Source: Bradyrhizobium cajani (GTDB taxonomy: Bacteria > Pseudomonadota > Alphaproteobacteria > Rhizobiales > Xanthobacteraceae). Taken from it: a stretch of 64,000 bases of DNA. The notes beneath the pieces were generated by a model. That model was given only the letters and a program-made list of their open reading frames with translations. It did not search any database and had not been told where the DNA came from. The DNA is taken from contig NZ_WQNE01000004.1 of assembly GCF_009759665.1 (NCBI RefSeq), forward strand, positions 248,001 through 312,000. The letters are read 5' to 3'. How positions within the stretch are numbered: position 1 is the first letter of the stretch; each line of letters opens with the position of its first letter. Both the position numbers and the translations under genes were made by a program. Shown here piece by piece: positions 8,240 through 16,229 of the stretch.

Positions 8240-8883
8240 GCGCCGTTCTTTTCTCGACGCCGGGCATCCTTGATCGCGGCGGCCAGAGCGGCCTTGGTTT
8301 CGCCCACGAAATCCTCGACCAGCTCCTCGCGCGTGGCATGCGCCGCCTCGCCGGTGAACAGGCCCTGCTCGGCCAGCATCACCACGCCATGCACCGCCGC
8401 CCAGATCTTGAGCGCTTGCCGCTCGCGCAAATAGCCGACCGCCGGAGCCTCCAGGGCCTCGATCACCAGCGAAAAGGTCTCGCGCGTGGCCTCGTGCAGC
8501 TCGCTGCCTTTGGCTGCGCAGGACACGGTGCGCGAGGCGAACATCAGCCGGTAGACACCGTTGCGACGCAGACCGAAGTCGAGCGTGGCCAGCGCGAGCC
8601 GCGACAGCTTCGATTGCTTCGACGGCCTTGCCATCGCCGCCCGCAGAATTGCGCTGAGCTGCCGGAACGCCTCCGCCGTCACCGCCGCCAGCAAGGCCTC
8701 GCGGTCGGCAAAATGCCGGTATGGCGCCGGCTGCGAGACGCCGAGCTGCTTTGCCAAACCCTTGATGCTGATCGCCTCGGCGCCGCCCCGCTCCGCTTCG
8801 CGCAGCGCGGCCTTGATCAGGGCGTCGCGGAGATCGCCGTGGTGGTAGGTCTTCTCGGGCTTGCGAGCGAGTTGTGAACGCAT
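8236..8883 (-). CDS. TetR-family transcriptional regulator
   Basis: 215 aa from the ATG at 8881-8883. The N-terminal DNA-binding domain reads TYHHGDLRDALIKAAL, then AISIKGLAKQLGVSQPAPYRHFADREAL, the standard TetR helix-turn-helix. The remainder fits the TetR C-terminal WHG-type ligand domain (TETR_C_13-like). It diverges from the ferredoxin/P450 gene string, whose likely promoter lies in the 134-bp gap, so it probably represses those genes. The long frame upstream of the chosen start is shadow sequence. Confidence 0.85.
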   Translation of the reverse strand: MRSQLARKPEKTYHHGDLRDALIKAALREAERGGAEAISIKGLAKQLGVSQPAPYRHFADREALLAAVTAEAFRQLSAILRAAMARPSKQSKLSRLALATLDFGLRRNGVYRLMFASRTVSCAAKGSELHEATRETFSLVIEALEAPAVGYLRERQALKIWAAVHGVVMLAEQGLFTGEAAHATREELVEDFVGETKAALAAAIKDARRREKNGA

Positions 8884-8910
8884 CTTGAAGCCAAGCCTAT
8901 AAGTTTGCGC

Positions 8911-8940
8911 TTGACAGGGGAAGCCTGCCGCGAATGTAAT
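8911..8940 (+). promoter_or_regulatory. Sigma-70-type promoter for the ferredoxin/P450 genes
   Basis: A perfect TTGACA (8911-8916) is followed after 18 bp by TGTAAT (8935-8940), a five-of-six match to the -10 box, in the divergent gap upstream of the ferredoxin. Transcription would begin near 8947, leaving a leader of about 70 nt. Nearby ATAAGTT and AACTTAG half-sites could bind the divergent TetR protein, but the match is imperfect. Confidence 0.5.
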
Positions 8941-9017
8941 AGGATATAACTTAGACAAATCCCAGATGAGGAAACGCGCCGTCTTCGGCGGCTGCGCACA
9001 CGACCGAGGAAGCCGCA

Positions 9018-9227
9018 ATGGCAGAGCGCCTGAAGGTTCACGTCGATCCCGACAAATGCCAGGGCCACGCCCGCTGCAAGGCGCTCGCGCCGGAGCTGTT
9101 CGAGCTCGACGAATACGGCAACGCCCATGAAGCCGGAGACGGCACCGTCCCGCCGGGTCTGGAAGACAAGGCCTGGCTTGCCAAGTCCAATTGTCCGGAA
9201 ATCGCAATCGATGTGACCGAGGAGTAG
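9018..9227 (+). CDS. [3Fe-4S]-type ferredoxin, P450 electron donor
   Basis: 69 aa. Cluster ligands are C14, H17, C20 and C59: C-x2-H-x2-C followed by NCP. Having His in place of the usual second ligand residue is known from the HaPuxC-type ferredoxins of Rhodopseudomonas, which serve P450s encoded next to them. The P450 gene begins 62 bp downstream. A GAGGAA ribosome site precedes the ATG. The reductase that would reduce this ferredoxin is not in the neighbourhood. Confidence 0.93.
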   Translation: MAERLKVHVDPDKCQGHARCKALAPELFELDEYGNAHEAGDGTVPPGLEDKAWLAKSNCPEIAIDVTEE

Positions 9228-9289
9228 CGCGCTTTTCCCGCGCGTTGTGCGTGCTTTCAGCGAACACGAGCCCCGAGGGATTTTCCGAG

Positions 9290-10510
9290 ATGTCTGACGT
9301 CAGCCAGCCCGCCGCTCATCCGCCCGTGACCGACTGGGTCCATGATTTCGACCACACCGATCCGCAATGGACGGACGATCCCTTCCCGATCTGGGACGAG
9401 CTGCGCGCGGCGAGCCCGGTCGTGCATACCAAGCGCTTTCTCGGCTGCTACCTGCCGACAACCTATGAGGCGGTGCGCGAGATCGCCAACGATACCGAGC
9501 ATTTCTCCTCACGCCGCATCATCGTCCGCGACGTGCGTCCCGAGGTCGCCAGGAATGCAGCCCCGCCGATCACCTCCGATCCGCCCGTGCACAAGCCGGC
9601 CAAGCAGTTGCTGCTGCCGCCGTTCACGCCGGACGCGATGAAGAAGCTCGAGCCGCGGGTCCGCGCCATCTGCAACGAGCTGATCGACGGCTTCATCGCC
9701 GAAAAGAGCGTGGACGCTGCGGCGCGCTACACCAAGCACATTCCAGTGCGCGCGATCGCGCACATGCTCGGCATTCCCGAAGGCGACAGCGACCTCTTCG
9801 TCAACTGGATCCACATGATCCTGGAGCTCGGCATCAAGGACGAGAGCAAGCTGCTCCAGGCCGCCCAGGAGATGAGCGCCTATTTCAGCGCTCATATCGA
9901 GGCCCGCAAGACGAAGCCGACCAATGACCTGATCTCCTATCTGATGAATGCCAGGGACAAGGAGGGCAATCCGCTCGAGGACTCCCACGTGCTGGGCTCG
10001 CTGCGTCTGCTCCTGATCGCCGGCATCGACACCACCTGGAGCGCGATCGGCTCCTCGCTTTGGCATCTTGCGAAAACGCCGGCCGATCGCGAGCGGCTGA
10101 TCGCCGAGCCCGGGCTGATCCCGACTGCGGTGGAAGAGCTGCTGCGCGCCTATTCGCCAGTGACGATGGCCCGCGAAGTGGTCAAGGAAACGACGATCTC
10201 GGGCTGCCCGGTGAAGGCGGGCAACATGGTGTTATTGTCCTTCCCGGCCGCGAACCGCGACCCCAGGATGTTTCCGGACGCTGACAAAGTCGTGATCGAC
10301 CGGCGCGAAAATCGCCACGCCGCCTTCGGCCTCGGTATTCACCGCTGCGTCGGTTCCAACCTTGCACGCATGGAGATGCAGGTTGCGCTGGAGGAATGGC
10401 TGAAGCGGATTCCGGATTTCGCCCTCGATCCGGCCGGCACGGTGACGTGGTCACAAGGCACGGTGAGAGGTCCCCGCCAGTTGCCATTTCTGTTGGGAAA
10501 GGCGATGTAG
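9290..10510 (+). CDS. Cytochrome P450 (soluble bacterial type)
   Basis: 406 aa from the ATG at 9290, the usual size for a class I bacterial P450. Visible signatures: I-helix AGIDTTWS for oxygen activation, ExxR in EELLRAYSP, and heme loop FGLGIHRCVGSNLAR with C353 as the axial thiolate. There is no membrane anchor. The partner is the ferredoxin just upstream. Substrate is unknown; an MFS permease for organic acids follows, which hints at an imported acid. Confidence 0.95.
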   Translation: MSDVSQPAAHPPVTDWVHDFDHTDPQWTDDPFPIWDELRAASPVVHTKRFLGCYLPTTYEAVREIANDTEHFSSRRIIVRDVRPEVARNAAPPITSDPPVHKPAKQLLLPPFTPDAMKKLEPRVRAICNELIDGFIAEKSVDAAARYTKHIPVRAIAHMLGIPEGDSDLFVNWIHMILELGIKDESKLLQAAQEMSAYFSAHIEARKTKPTNDLISYLMNARDKEGNPLEDSHVLGSLRLLLIAGIDTTWSAIGSSLWHLAKTPADRERLIAEPGLIPTAVEELLRAYSPVTMAREVVKETTISGCPVKAGNMVLLSFPAANRDPRMFPDADKVVIDRRENRHAAFGLGIHRCVGSNLARMEMQVALEEWLKRIPDFALDPAGTVTWSQGTVRGPRQLPFLLGKAM

Positions 10511-10543
10511 GCCCCTCCAAACAGCAATACGGAGAGGCCGGAC

Positions 10544-11866
10544 GTGACTGAGCAAGCAATCCGAACGGCCTCCGACCGCATCGACATCGCCGACGCCGAG
10601 CGGCGGATCAAGGCGATCTTCATCGGCTCAATCGGCAATCTCGTCGAGTGGTACGACTTCTACGCCTACACGGCGTTCGCGCTCTATTTCGCTCCCGCCT
10701 TCTTCCCCGGCGACGACCCCGTCGTGCAGCAACTGAATGTCGCCGTCGTATTCGCGGCGACCTTCCTGATGCGCCCCTTGGGCGGCTGGTTCTTCGGCTA
10801 TCTCGCCGACCATTTCGGCCGCCGCATCTCGTTGACCCTGTCCGTCGTCTTCATGTGCTTCGGCTCGCTGATCATCGCGCTGACGCCGACCTATGCCACG
10901 ATCGGCTTCGCCGCGCCGGTGATCCTGGCGCTCGCCCGCGTCATCGAAGGCCTGAGCCTCGGCGGCGAATATGGCGCCAGCGCCACCTATCTCAGCGAAG
11001 TCGCGGATCCCAAGCACCGCGGCTTCTACTCCAGCTTCCAATACGTGACGCTGATCGGCGGCCAGCTCACCGCGATCATCGTGCTGCTGCTCCTGCAAAA
11101 GGTCTTCCTCTCGCCGGACGAGTTGAAGGCCTGGGGCTGGCGCATCCCCTTCGCGATCGGCGCGGCGCTCGCGATCTTCGCCGCGGTGATGCGGCGCGGC
11201 CTGCACGAGACCGAGGCGTTCGAGGAGGCCAAGAAGGTGGTGAAGCCGACCGGATCGATCACCAACCTCTTGCGCTACCCGCGCGAGCTGTTGCTGGTGG
11301 TCGGCCTCACCGCCGGCGGCACTGCGGCGTTCTACACCTTCACCACCTACATGCAGACCTTCGTGAAACTCTCGGTCGGGCTGACCGAGGACCAGACCAC
11401 TTTCGTGATCTTCGGCACGTTGATCTTCGCGACCATCCTCCAGCCGATCTATGGCGCGATCTCCGACAGGATCGGCCGCAAGCCGCTCCTGATCTTCTTC
11501 GGTGTCGCCGGCACGCTCGCGACCGTGCCGCTGTTGATGACGCTGAAGGAGACCAAATCGCCCTTCATGGCATTCATCTTGATCTGTGCCGCCTGGCTGT
11601 TTGTGGCCGGCTACACCTCGATCAACGCGGTGGTCAAGGCCGAGCTGTTCCCGACCAATGTCCGCGCCCTCGGCGTCGGCCTGCCCTACGCCATCACGGT
11701 CTCGATCTTCGGCGGCACGGCGCCGGCGATCGCGCTCTATTTCAAGAGCATCGGGCACGAGGAGTGGTTCTACTTCTATCTTGCGGGCATCATCTGCCTG
11801 TCGCTGCTCATCTATGCTACCATGCGCGACACCAAGCACGCCTCCGCAATGCATCGGCACGAGTAG
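10544..11866 (+). CDS. MFS transporter, metabolite:H+ symporter (MHS) family
   Basis: 440 aa, GTG start at 10544. The N-terminus IGNLVEWYDFYAYTAFALYFAPAFF (first membrane segment) is the hallmark of the MHS branch that includes KgtP, ShiA and ProP-like symporters for organic acids and osmolytes. The loop 2-3 motif GYLADHFGRR and the loop 8-9 motif SDRIGRKPLL are both present, with 12 predicted membrane segments. It lies 33 bp after the P450 stop and 3 bp before the next gene, so it is part of the same transcript and may import the P450 substrate. Confidence 0.9.
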   Translation: MTEQAIRTASDRIDIADAERRIKAIFIGSIGNLVEWYDFYAYTAFALYFAPAFFPGDDPVVQQLNVAVVFAATFLMRPLGGWFFGYLADHFGRRISLTLSVVFMCFGSLIIALTPTYATIGFAAPVILALARVIEGLSLGGEYGASATYLSEVADPKHRGFYSSFQYVTLIGGQLTAIIVLLLLQKVFLSPDELKAWGWRIPFAIGAALAIFAAVMRRGLHETEAFEEAKKVVKPTGSITNLLRYPRELLLVVGLTAGGTAAFYTFTTYMQTFVKLSVGLTEDQTTFVIFGTLIFATILQPIYGAISDRIGRKPLLIFFGVAGTLATVPLLMTLKETKSPFMAFILICAAWLFVAGYTSINAVVKAELFPTNVRALGVGLPYAITVSIFGGTAPAIALYFKSIGHEEWFYFYLAGIICLSLLIYATMRDTKHASAMHRHE

Positions 11867-11869
11867 ACC

Positions 11870-12529
11870 ATGGCCGACGAGACGCCATCCGACAGCAAGT
11901 TGACGCGCACCAAGGAAAAATGGGCGCGCGAGGGCCGCTTCCTCACCGGCAAGGTCACACGCCCGGAGGACCAGCGGCTGCCGCCCGGCCAGCACCTCAC
12001 CAAGGACTGGCCTGTGCTCGATCTCGGCGTCGTGCCGCCGGTTTCGCGCGAGCGCTGGCGGCTCGATGTCTATGGCGCGGTCGAAACGCCCGTGTTCTGG
12101 ACCTTTGCCGAATTCACGGCGCAGAGGCAGGCGCAGTTCACATCCGATATCCACTGCGTGACGACCTGGTCCCGCTACGACAACGAGTGGGAAGGGCTTG
12201 CGACGCGCGAGCTGCTCGCGGCCTGCCAGCCGCGCGAGGACGCGCGCTTCGTGGTGCTGCATTCCTATGACGGCTACACCACCAACCTCGCGCTGGAAGA
12301 CTTTGCCGCCGAAGACGCCCTGCTCGCCCATAGCTGGTCGGGCAAGCCGCTGACCGAGGAACATGGCGGTCCCGTGCGTCTCGTCGTGCCGCATCTGTAT
12401 TTCTGGAAGAGCGCCAAATGGCTCCAGGCCATCGAATTCCTGACCGAGGATGCGCCAGGCTTCTGGGAAGTCCGCGGCTACCACAACCGCGGCGATCCCT
12501 GGGCCGAGCAGCGCTATTCGAGCGACTAG
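11870..12529 (+). CDS. Cytoplasmic molybdopterin-dependent oxidoreductase (sulfite-oxidase fold)
   Basis: 219 aa. The sulfite-oxidase-type molybdopterin domain is recognised from WRLDVYGAVETPVFW, then SDIHCVTTWSRYDNEWEG with the Mo-ligand Cys at C96, and HGGPVRLVVPHLYFWKSAKWL. Unlike the periplasmic MsrP (YedY) group, there is no Tat signal peptide: the protein begins with a polar stretch, so it should be cytoplasmic. No b-type heme domain is fused. Start is three bases after the MFS stop, implying translational proximity. The substrate is not known. Confidence 0.85.
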   Translation: MADETPSDSKLTRTKEKWAREGRFLTGKVTRPEDQRLPPGQHLTKDWPVLDLGVVPPVSRERWRLDVYGAVETPVFWTFAEFTAQRQAQFTSDIHCVTTWSRYDNEWEGLATRELLAACQPREDARFVVLHSYDGYTTNLALEDFAAEDALLAHSWSGKPLTEEHGGPVRLVVPHLYFWKSAKWLQAIEFLTEDAPGFWEVRGYHNRGDPWAEQRYSSD

Positions 12530-12554
12530 GTTCAACCAAGAACGGGGGAAGCCC

Positions 12555-13778
12555 ATGCCGACGGAACGCTTTCAATTCACCGGCGAAGGCGGCCATCAGC
12601 TTTCAGCCGCGCTCGAACTGCCGGACGGCGAGCCCGCGGCTTTCGCGCTGTTCGCGCACTGCTTCACCTGCGGCAAGGACACGCTGGCGGCCAAGCGCAT
12701 CTCGGTTGCGCTCGCCGCCAAGGGCATTGCGGTGCTGCGCTTTGACTTCACCGGGCTCGGCTCCAGCGAAGGCGACTTCGCCAATTCGACGTTTTCCTCC
12801 AACGTCGCCGATCTCGTGCGCGCCGCCGATCATCTGCGCAAAGTCCGCAGGGCGCCGTCGATCCTGATCGGCCACAGCCTCGGCGGCGCGGCGATCCTGG
12901 CCGCAGCGGGACAAATCCCCGAAGCCAAGGCCGTCGTGACCATCGCGGCGCCGTCCGATCCGGCCCACGTCACCGGCCTCTTCAAGGAGCATATCGACAA
13001 CATCCGCGCGCAGGGCGAGGTCGAAGTCTCGCTCGCGGGACGGCCGTTCCGGATCAAACGCGAGTTCCTCGACGACATCGTCGAGCACGAGCTGATGAAA
13101 GACGTCACCGGCCTGCACAAGGCGCTGCTGGTGATGCATTCGCCGGTCGACGACACCGTCGGCATCGACAATGCGACCAGGATCTTCGTTGCGGCGAGGC
13201 ACCCCAAGAGCTTCGTTTCGCTCGACCACGCCGATCATCTCCTGAGCAAGCCCGCCGATGCGCTCTACGCGGCCGACGTGATCGTCGCCTGGACGAGCCG
13301 CTACATCGAGGTTGCGAAGCCCGCGAAAGCCATGGATCTTCCTGAGGAGCCACGCAAGGTGGTGGTGCAGGAGACCCGCACGAGCAAGTTCAACCAGATC
13401 ATCACGGTCGGCCCGCATCATCTCGTGGCGGACGAGCCGGTGGCTGCCGGCGGCGAGGATGCCGGCCCAGGGCCCTATGATTTCCTGCTCGCCGGCCTCG
13501 GGGCCTGCACCTCCATGACCATGCGCCTCTATGCCGACCGCAAGTCCCTTCCGCTCGACCGCGTCACCGTCACGCTGAAACATTCCAAGATTTATGCCAA
13601 GGATTGCGCCGAGTGCGAGACACGCGAGGGCATGCTCGACCAGATCGAGCGCGACATCGCGATGGACGGCGTGCTCGATGCCGAGCAGCGCAAGAAGCTG
13701 ATGGAGATCGCCGACAAATGCCCGGTGCACCGGACGCTGACCTCCGAGATCCGCATCGTGACGAAGGCCGTGAAGTAG
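12555..13778 (+). CDS. Bifunctional alpha/beta hydrolase - OsmC fusion
   Basis: 407 aa from the ATG at 12555, behind a GGGGGAA ribosome site. Residues 1 to about 255 are an alpha/beta hydrolase with nucleophile S108 in GHSLGG, acid Asp in HSPVDDTVG and His in LDHADHLL. Residues from about 270 are an OsmC domain, with the paired redox cysteines C318 (GACTSMT) and C389 (KCPVHRTL). OsmC/Ohr proteins reduce organic hydroperoxides. The fusion suggests that an ester or peroxide product is handled in two steps. It closes the ferredoxin/P450 gene string and converges with the MocR gene 10 bp away. Confidence 0.93.
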   Translation: MPTERFQFTGEGGHQLSAALELPDGEPAAFALFAHCFTCGKDTLAAKRISVALAAKGIAVLRFDFTGLGSSEGDFANSTFSSNVADLVRAADHLRKVRRAPSILIGHSLGGAAILAAAGQIPEAKAVVTIAAPSDPAHVTGLFKEHIDNIRAQGEVEVSLAGRPFRIKREFLDDIVEHELMKDVTGLHKALLVMHSPVDDTVGIDNATRIFVAARHPKSFVSLDHADHLLSKPADALYAADVIVAWTSRYIEVAKPAKAMDLPEEPRKVVVQETRTSKFNQIITVGPHHLVADEPVAAGGEDAGPGPYDFLLAGLGACTSMTMRLYADRKSLPLDRVTVTLKHSKIYAKDCAECETREGMLDQIERDIAMDGVLDAEQRKKLMEIADKCPVHRTLTSEIRIVTKAVK

Positions 13779-13788
13779 CGCCCTTGCA

Positions 13789-15213
13789 CTAGAAGCAGGT
13801 TGCCATCGTCCGCACCGCCGCACTGATCTCGCTCTCGCGCCAGGCTGCAAAGCCGAGCAGCAGTCCGTGGTCGCGCGGCCGCCCGAGCGACAGGCTGGAC
13901 AAGGCCCGCGTCTCGACGCCCGTCGCGACCAACCGTTTGACCATCGCTTGATCGGCACGACTGCGCGTCAGGCGGGCGACGAGCTGGATGCCGCCCGAAG
14001 GCACCTCCACCGAGAGCATCCCGCCCAGATGCCGCTCCAGTTCTTCGGCGAGGGGATCGCGACGCGCGTGATAGAGCCGCCGCATCCTGCGCAGATGGGC
14101 CAGGAAATGCCCGTCGGCGATGAATTCGGCCAGCCCGTCCTGGACGTGGCTGGCGGCGATCAAGCCCATGTGTCGCTGCGCGATCTCCAGGGTGCTGGCC
14201 AGCGCAAGCGGCGCGACGAGATAGCCGAGCCGGATATCCGACGTCATCGCCTTCGAGAAGGTGCCGACATAGAACACGCGGCCGTGTGCATCGATCCCCT
14301 GCAAGGCCGGTACCGGCCGGCTGTCATAGTGGAATTCACCGTCGTAATCGTCCTCGACGATCCAGGTCTTGCCGGGCCGGCTCAGCCCGAGAAACTCGGT
14401 GCGCCGGGCCAGCGACATCAACCGCCCGGTTGGATGCTGATGCGACGGAGTCATGAAGATGAGCGTCGGAGCCGCGAGGCCCGGCATCCGCTGCATGCCC
14501 TGCTCGTCGAGAATCATTCCCGTCACGCGCGCGCCGGACGCGCGGAAGGCGGCCGCGGCGCCGGGATAGCCGGGATCCTCGACCCAGACCTCGTCGCCGG
14601 GTGCGACAACGGTCGCTGCAATCAAGGTCAACGCCGCCTGCGCACTCGGCAGGATCATGATCTGGTCTGCCGTGGCGCGGACGCCCCGGCTGGTCGCCAG
14701 ATAATGCACCAGCACCTCGCGCAGCCGCGCCCGATTGACGACACCGAGCTCGCGCTTGCCCGCCCGCACGGCACTGCGGCGCAGGCATCGGGCCCAGATT
14801 TCGTTCGGAAACTCCCGCGCATCGCCGTGCCCCGGGCGCAACGGTTTCAATGGCGCCTGATACGACATTGGCCAGTCGGCCTGCTTGAGACTCGAAGCCC
14901 AGGGTGAGAGGCGCAGCTTGCCGGAGCGCGCGCCGGACGCGACGGCGCCTTTGATGCGTTCGCCGCCGTCGACCGTCACCACCGGCCGGCGGCCGTGCGA
15001 CGCCGCGAGATATCCTTCGGCTGCGAGCTGCTCGAACGCATAAGTGACGGTGTTGCGCGAAACGCCGAGATCGCTCGCAAGCCGTCGGCTCGATGGCAGC
15101 GTGCGGCCCTTGCCGAGGCGGCCGGTCGCGATCAGGCTTCGGAGCTGGCTCGTCAGCTGCGCCACCAGCCCCTGCTCGTCGGCTCGTTTCAGGTCTATCA
15201 GCGCGGAAATCAT
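13789..15213 (-). CDS. MocR/PdxR-type regulator (GntR HTH + aminotransferase-like domain)
   Basis: 474 aa from the ATG at 15211-15213. The first 80 residues are a GntR winged helix (QLRSLIATGRLGKGRTLPSS, then DLGVSRNTVTYAFEQLAAEGYL). The rest is a class I aminotransferase fold with PLP lysine K321 in GTFSKAMTSD, and VEDDYDGEF as the cofactor Asp segment. MocR proteins bind PLP or an amino-acid adduct and control a neighbouring gene, often divergent. Here that is the EamA transporter starting 102 bp away, with repeated half-sites between. Confidence 0.93.
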   Translation of the reverse strand: MISALIDLKRADEQGLVAQLTSQLRSLIATGRLGKGRTLPSSRRLASDLGVSRNTVTYAFEQLAAEGYLAASHGRRPVVTVDGGERIKGAVASGARSGKLRLSPWASSLKQADWPMSYQAPLKPLRPGHGDAREFPNEIWARCLRRSAVRAGKRELGVVNRARLREVLVHYLATSRGVRATADQIMILPSAQAALTLIAATVVAPGDEVWVEDPGYPGAAAAFRASGARVTGMILDEQGMQRMPGLAAPTLIFMTPSHQHPTGRLMSLARRTEFLGLSRPGKTWIVEDDYDGEFHYDSRPVPALQGIDAHGRVFYVGTFSKAMTSDIRLGYLVAPLALASTLEIAQRHMGLIAASHVQDGLAEFIADGHFLAHLRRMRRLYHARRDPLAEELERHLGGMLSVEVPSGGIQLVARLTRSRADQAMVKRLVATGVETRALSSLSLGRPRDHGLLLGFAAWRESEISAAVRTMATCF

Positions 15214-15215
15214 GC

Positions 15216-15269
15216 TTTCCGAAACTGGCACCTTCTTCCTTTCCGATCTGGCACTTTTTCTAGTGCCAG
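15216..15269. promoter_or_regulatory. MocR-type operator: direct repeats plus inverted half-site
   Basis: CTGGCAC occurs at 15225-15231 and 15248-15254 in direct orientation, 23 bp apart, each preceded by TTTCCGA. A third copy, GTGCCAG (15263-15269), is inverted relative to the second with an eight-base spacer. Direct plus inverted half-sites about two helical turns apart are what MocR proteins such as GabR and PdxR are known to bind. The array lies between the MocR and EamA start codons. Confidence 0.65.
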
Positions 15270-15314
15270 CCCGGATGCTATCCGCCGCACTGGACGGCTT
15301 CAAGGACCTCCGAG

Positions 15315-16229
15315 ATGAACTCACTGTCACCCCGCGCGGCCATCGGCCTGTTCCTCATCGTCGTGCTGGCCTGGGGCGTGAACTGGTCGGTGACGAAGCA
15401 GCTCGTGCAGTTCCTTTCGCCACTGTGGACTTCGGCAATCCGAAGCTGGATCGCGCTGGCTGGATTGTTCGTGATCCTCGGGCTTAGCAACAATCTGGTG
15501 ATTCCGGAGCGGCGCGACATCCCGGTGGTCCTGAGCGTGGCGCTGCTGCACATGACGGTGTTTTCGGTCCTGGTTGCGGCCGGTGTGCGCTTCCTGCCCG
15601 CGAGCAAGGCCATCGTGCTCGGCTACACCACGCCGCTCTGGGTCGCACTCGCCGCCCCTCTGCTCGGAAAGGACACGCTGACCGCGCCAAAGCTCGCAGG
15701 TGCTCTGCTTGGATTGATCGGCCTTGCCGTTATCCTGAATCCGGCCTCGATCAACTGGACCAATGCCAACGCCCTGCTCGGCGCCGGCATGGTCATCCTG
15801 GCCGCGATCTCCTGGGCCGCGAACATCATCTGCATCCGCGCACATCGGTGGATCGCATCCCCGCTCCAACTGCTGATCTGGCAGGTGCTCGTGGCAACGA
15901 TCGTGCTCTCGGTGGGAGCGACAATCGCGGACGGCCTCCCGCACGCGGAGTGGTCGTGGCGACTCGTATTGCTGTTCCTTTATTCGGGGCTGGTCGGAAC
16001 GGCGCTGGCCTATTGGGCGATGTCGATGGTCAACAAGAGCATCTCGGCCCTGACCACCTCCCTCGGCACCACCGGGACACCGCTCGTCGGCATCGCCAGT
16101 GCTGCGATCCTGCTGGGCGAGCCCATCGACATGAGTCTTGCGATTGCGGCCGCACTCATCGTCACCGGCATCGGCCTTGCGACGCTGGGCGACCGGCTGC
16201 TGCGCGGTCAGGCCACCGCGAGGGGCTGA
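15315..16229 (+). CDS. EamA/DMT-family transporter
   Basis: 304 aa with ten hydrophobic segments and two EamA repeats. It opens with LFLIVVLAWGVNWSVTKQL, the usual EamA start, and has PxWxAL-like LGYTTPLWVALAAPLL in the first repeat and GLVGTALAYWAMS in the second. Family members export amino acids and metabolites. Divergent pairing with a MocR regulator suggests an amino-acid or amine/aldehyde-related effector and cargo. The 3' end overlaps the convergent YeeE/YedE gene by 22 bp. Confidence 0.9.
   Translation: MNSLSPRAAIGLFLIVVLAWGVNWSVTKQLVQFLSPLWTSAIRSWIALAGLFVILGLSNNLVIPERRDIPVVLSVALLHMTVFSVLVAAGVRFLPASKAIVLGYTTPLWVALAAPLLGKDTLTAPKLAGALLGLIGLAVILNPASINWTNANALLGAGMVILAAISWAANIICIRAHRWIASPLQLLIWQVLVATIVLSVGATIADGLPHAEWSWRLVLLFLYSGLVGTALAYWAMSMVNKSISALTTSLGTTGTPLVGIASAAILLGEPIDMSLAIAAALIVTGIGLATLGDRLLRGQATARG

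Noticed and set aside
7601..8883. Racemase and TetR genes as a regulated pair
   Set aside because: They are convergent with a four-base overlap of their 3' ends. The TetR gene is divergent from the ferredoxin operon, a far better candidate target.
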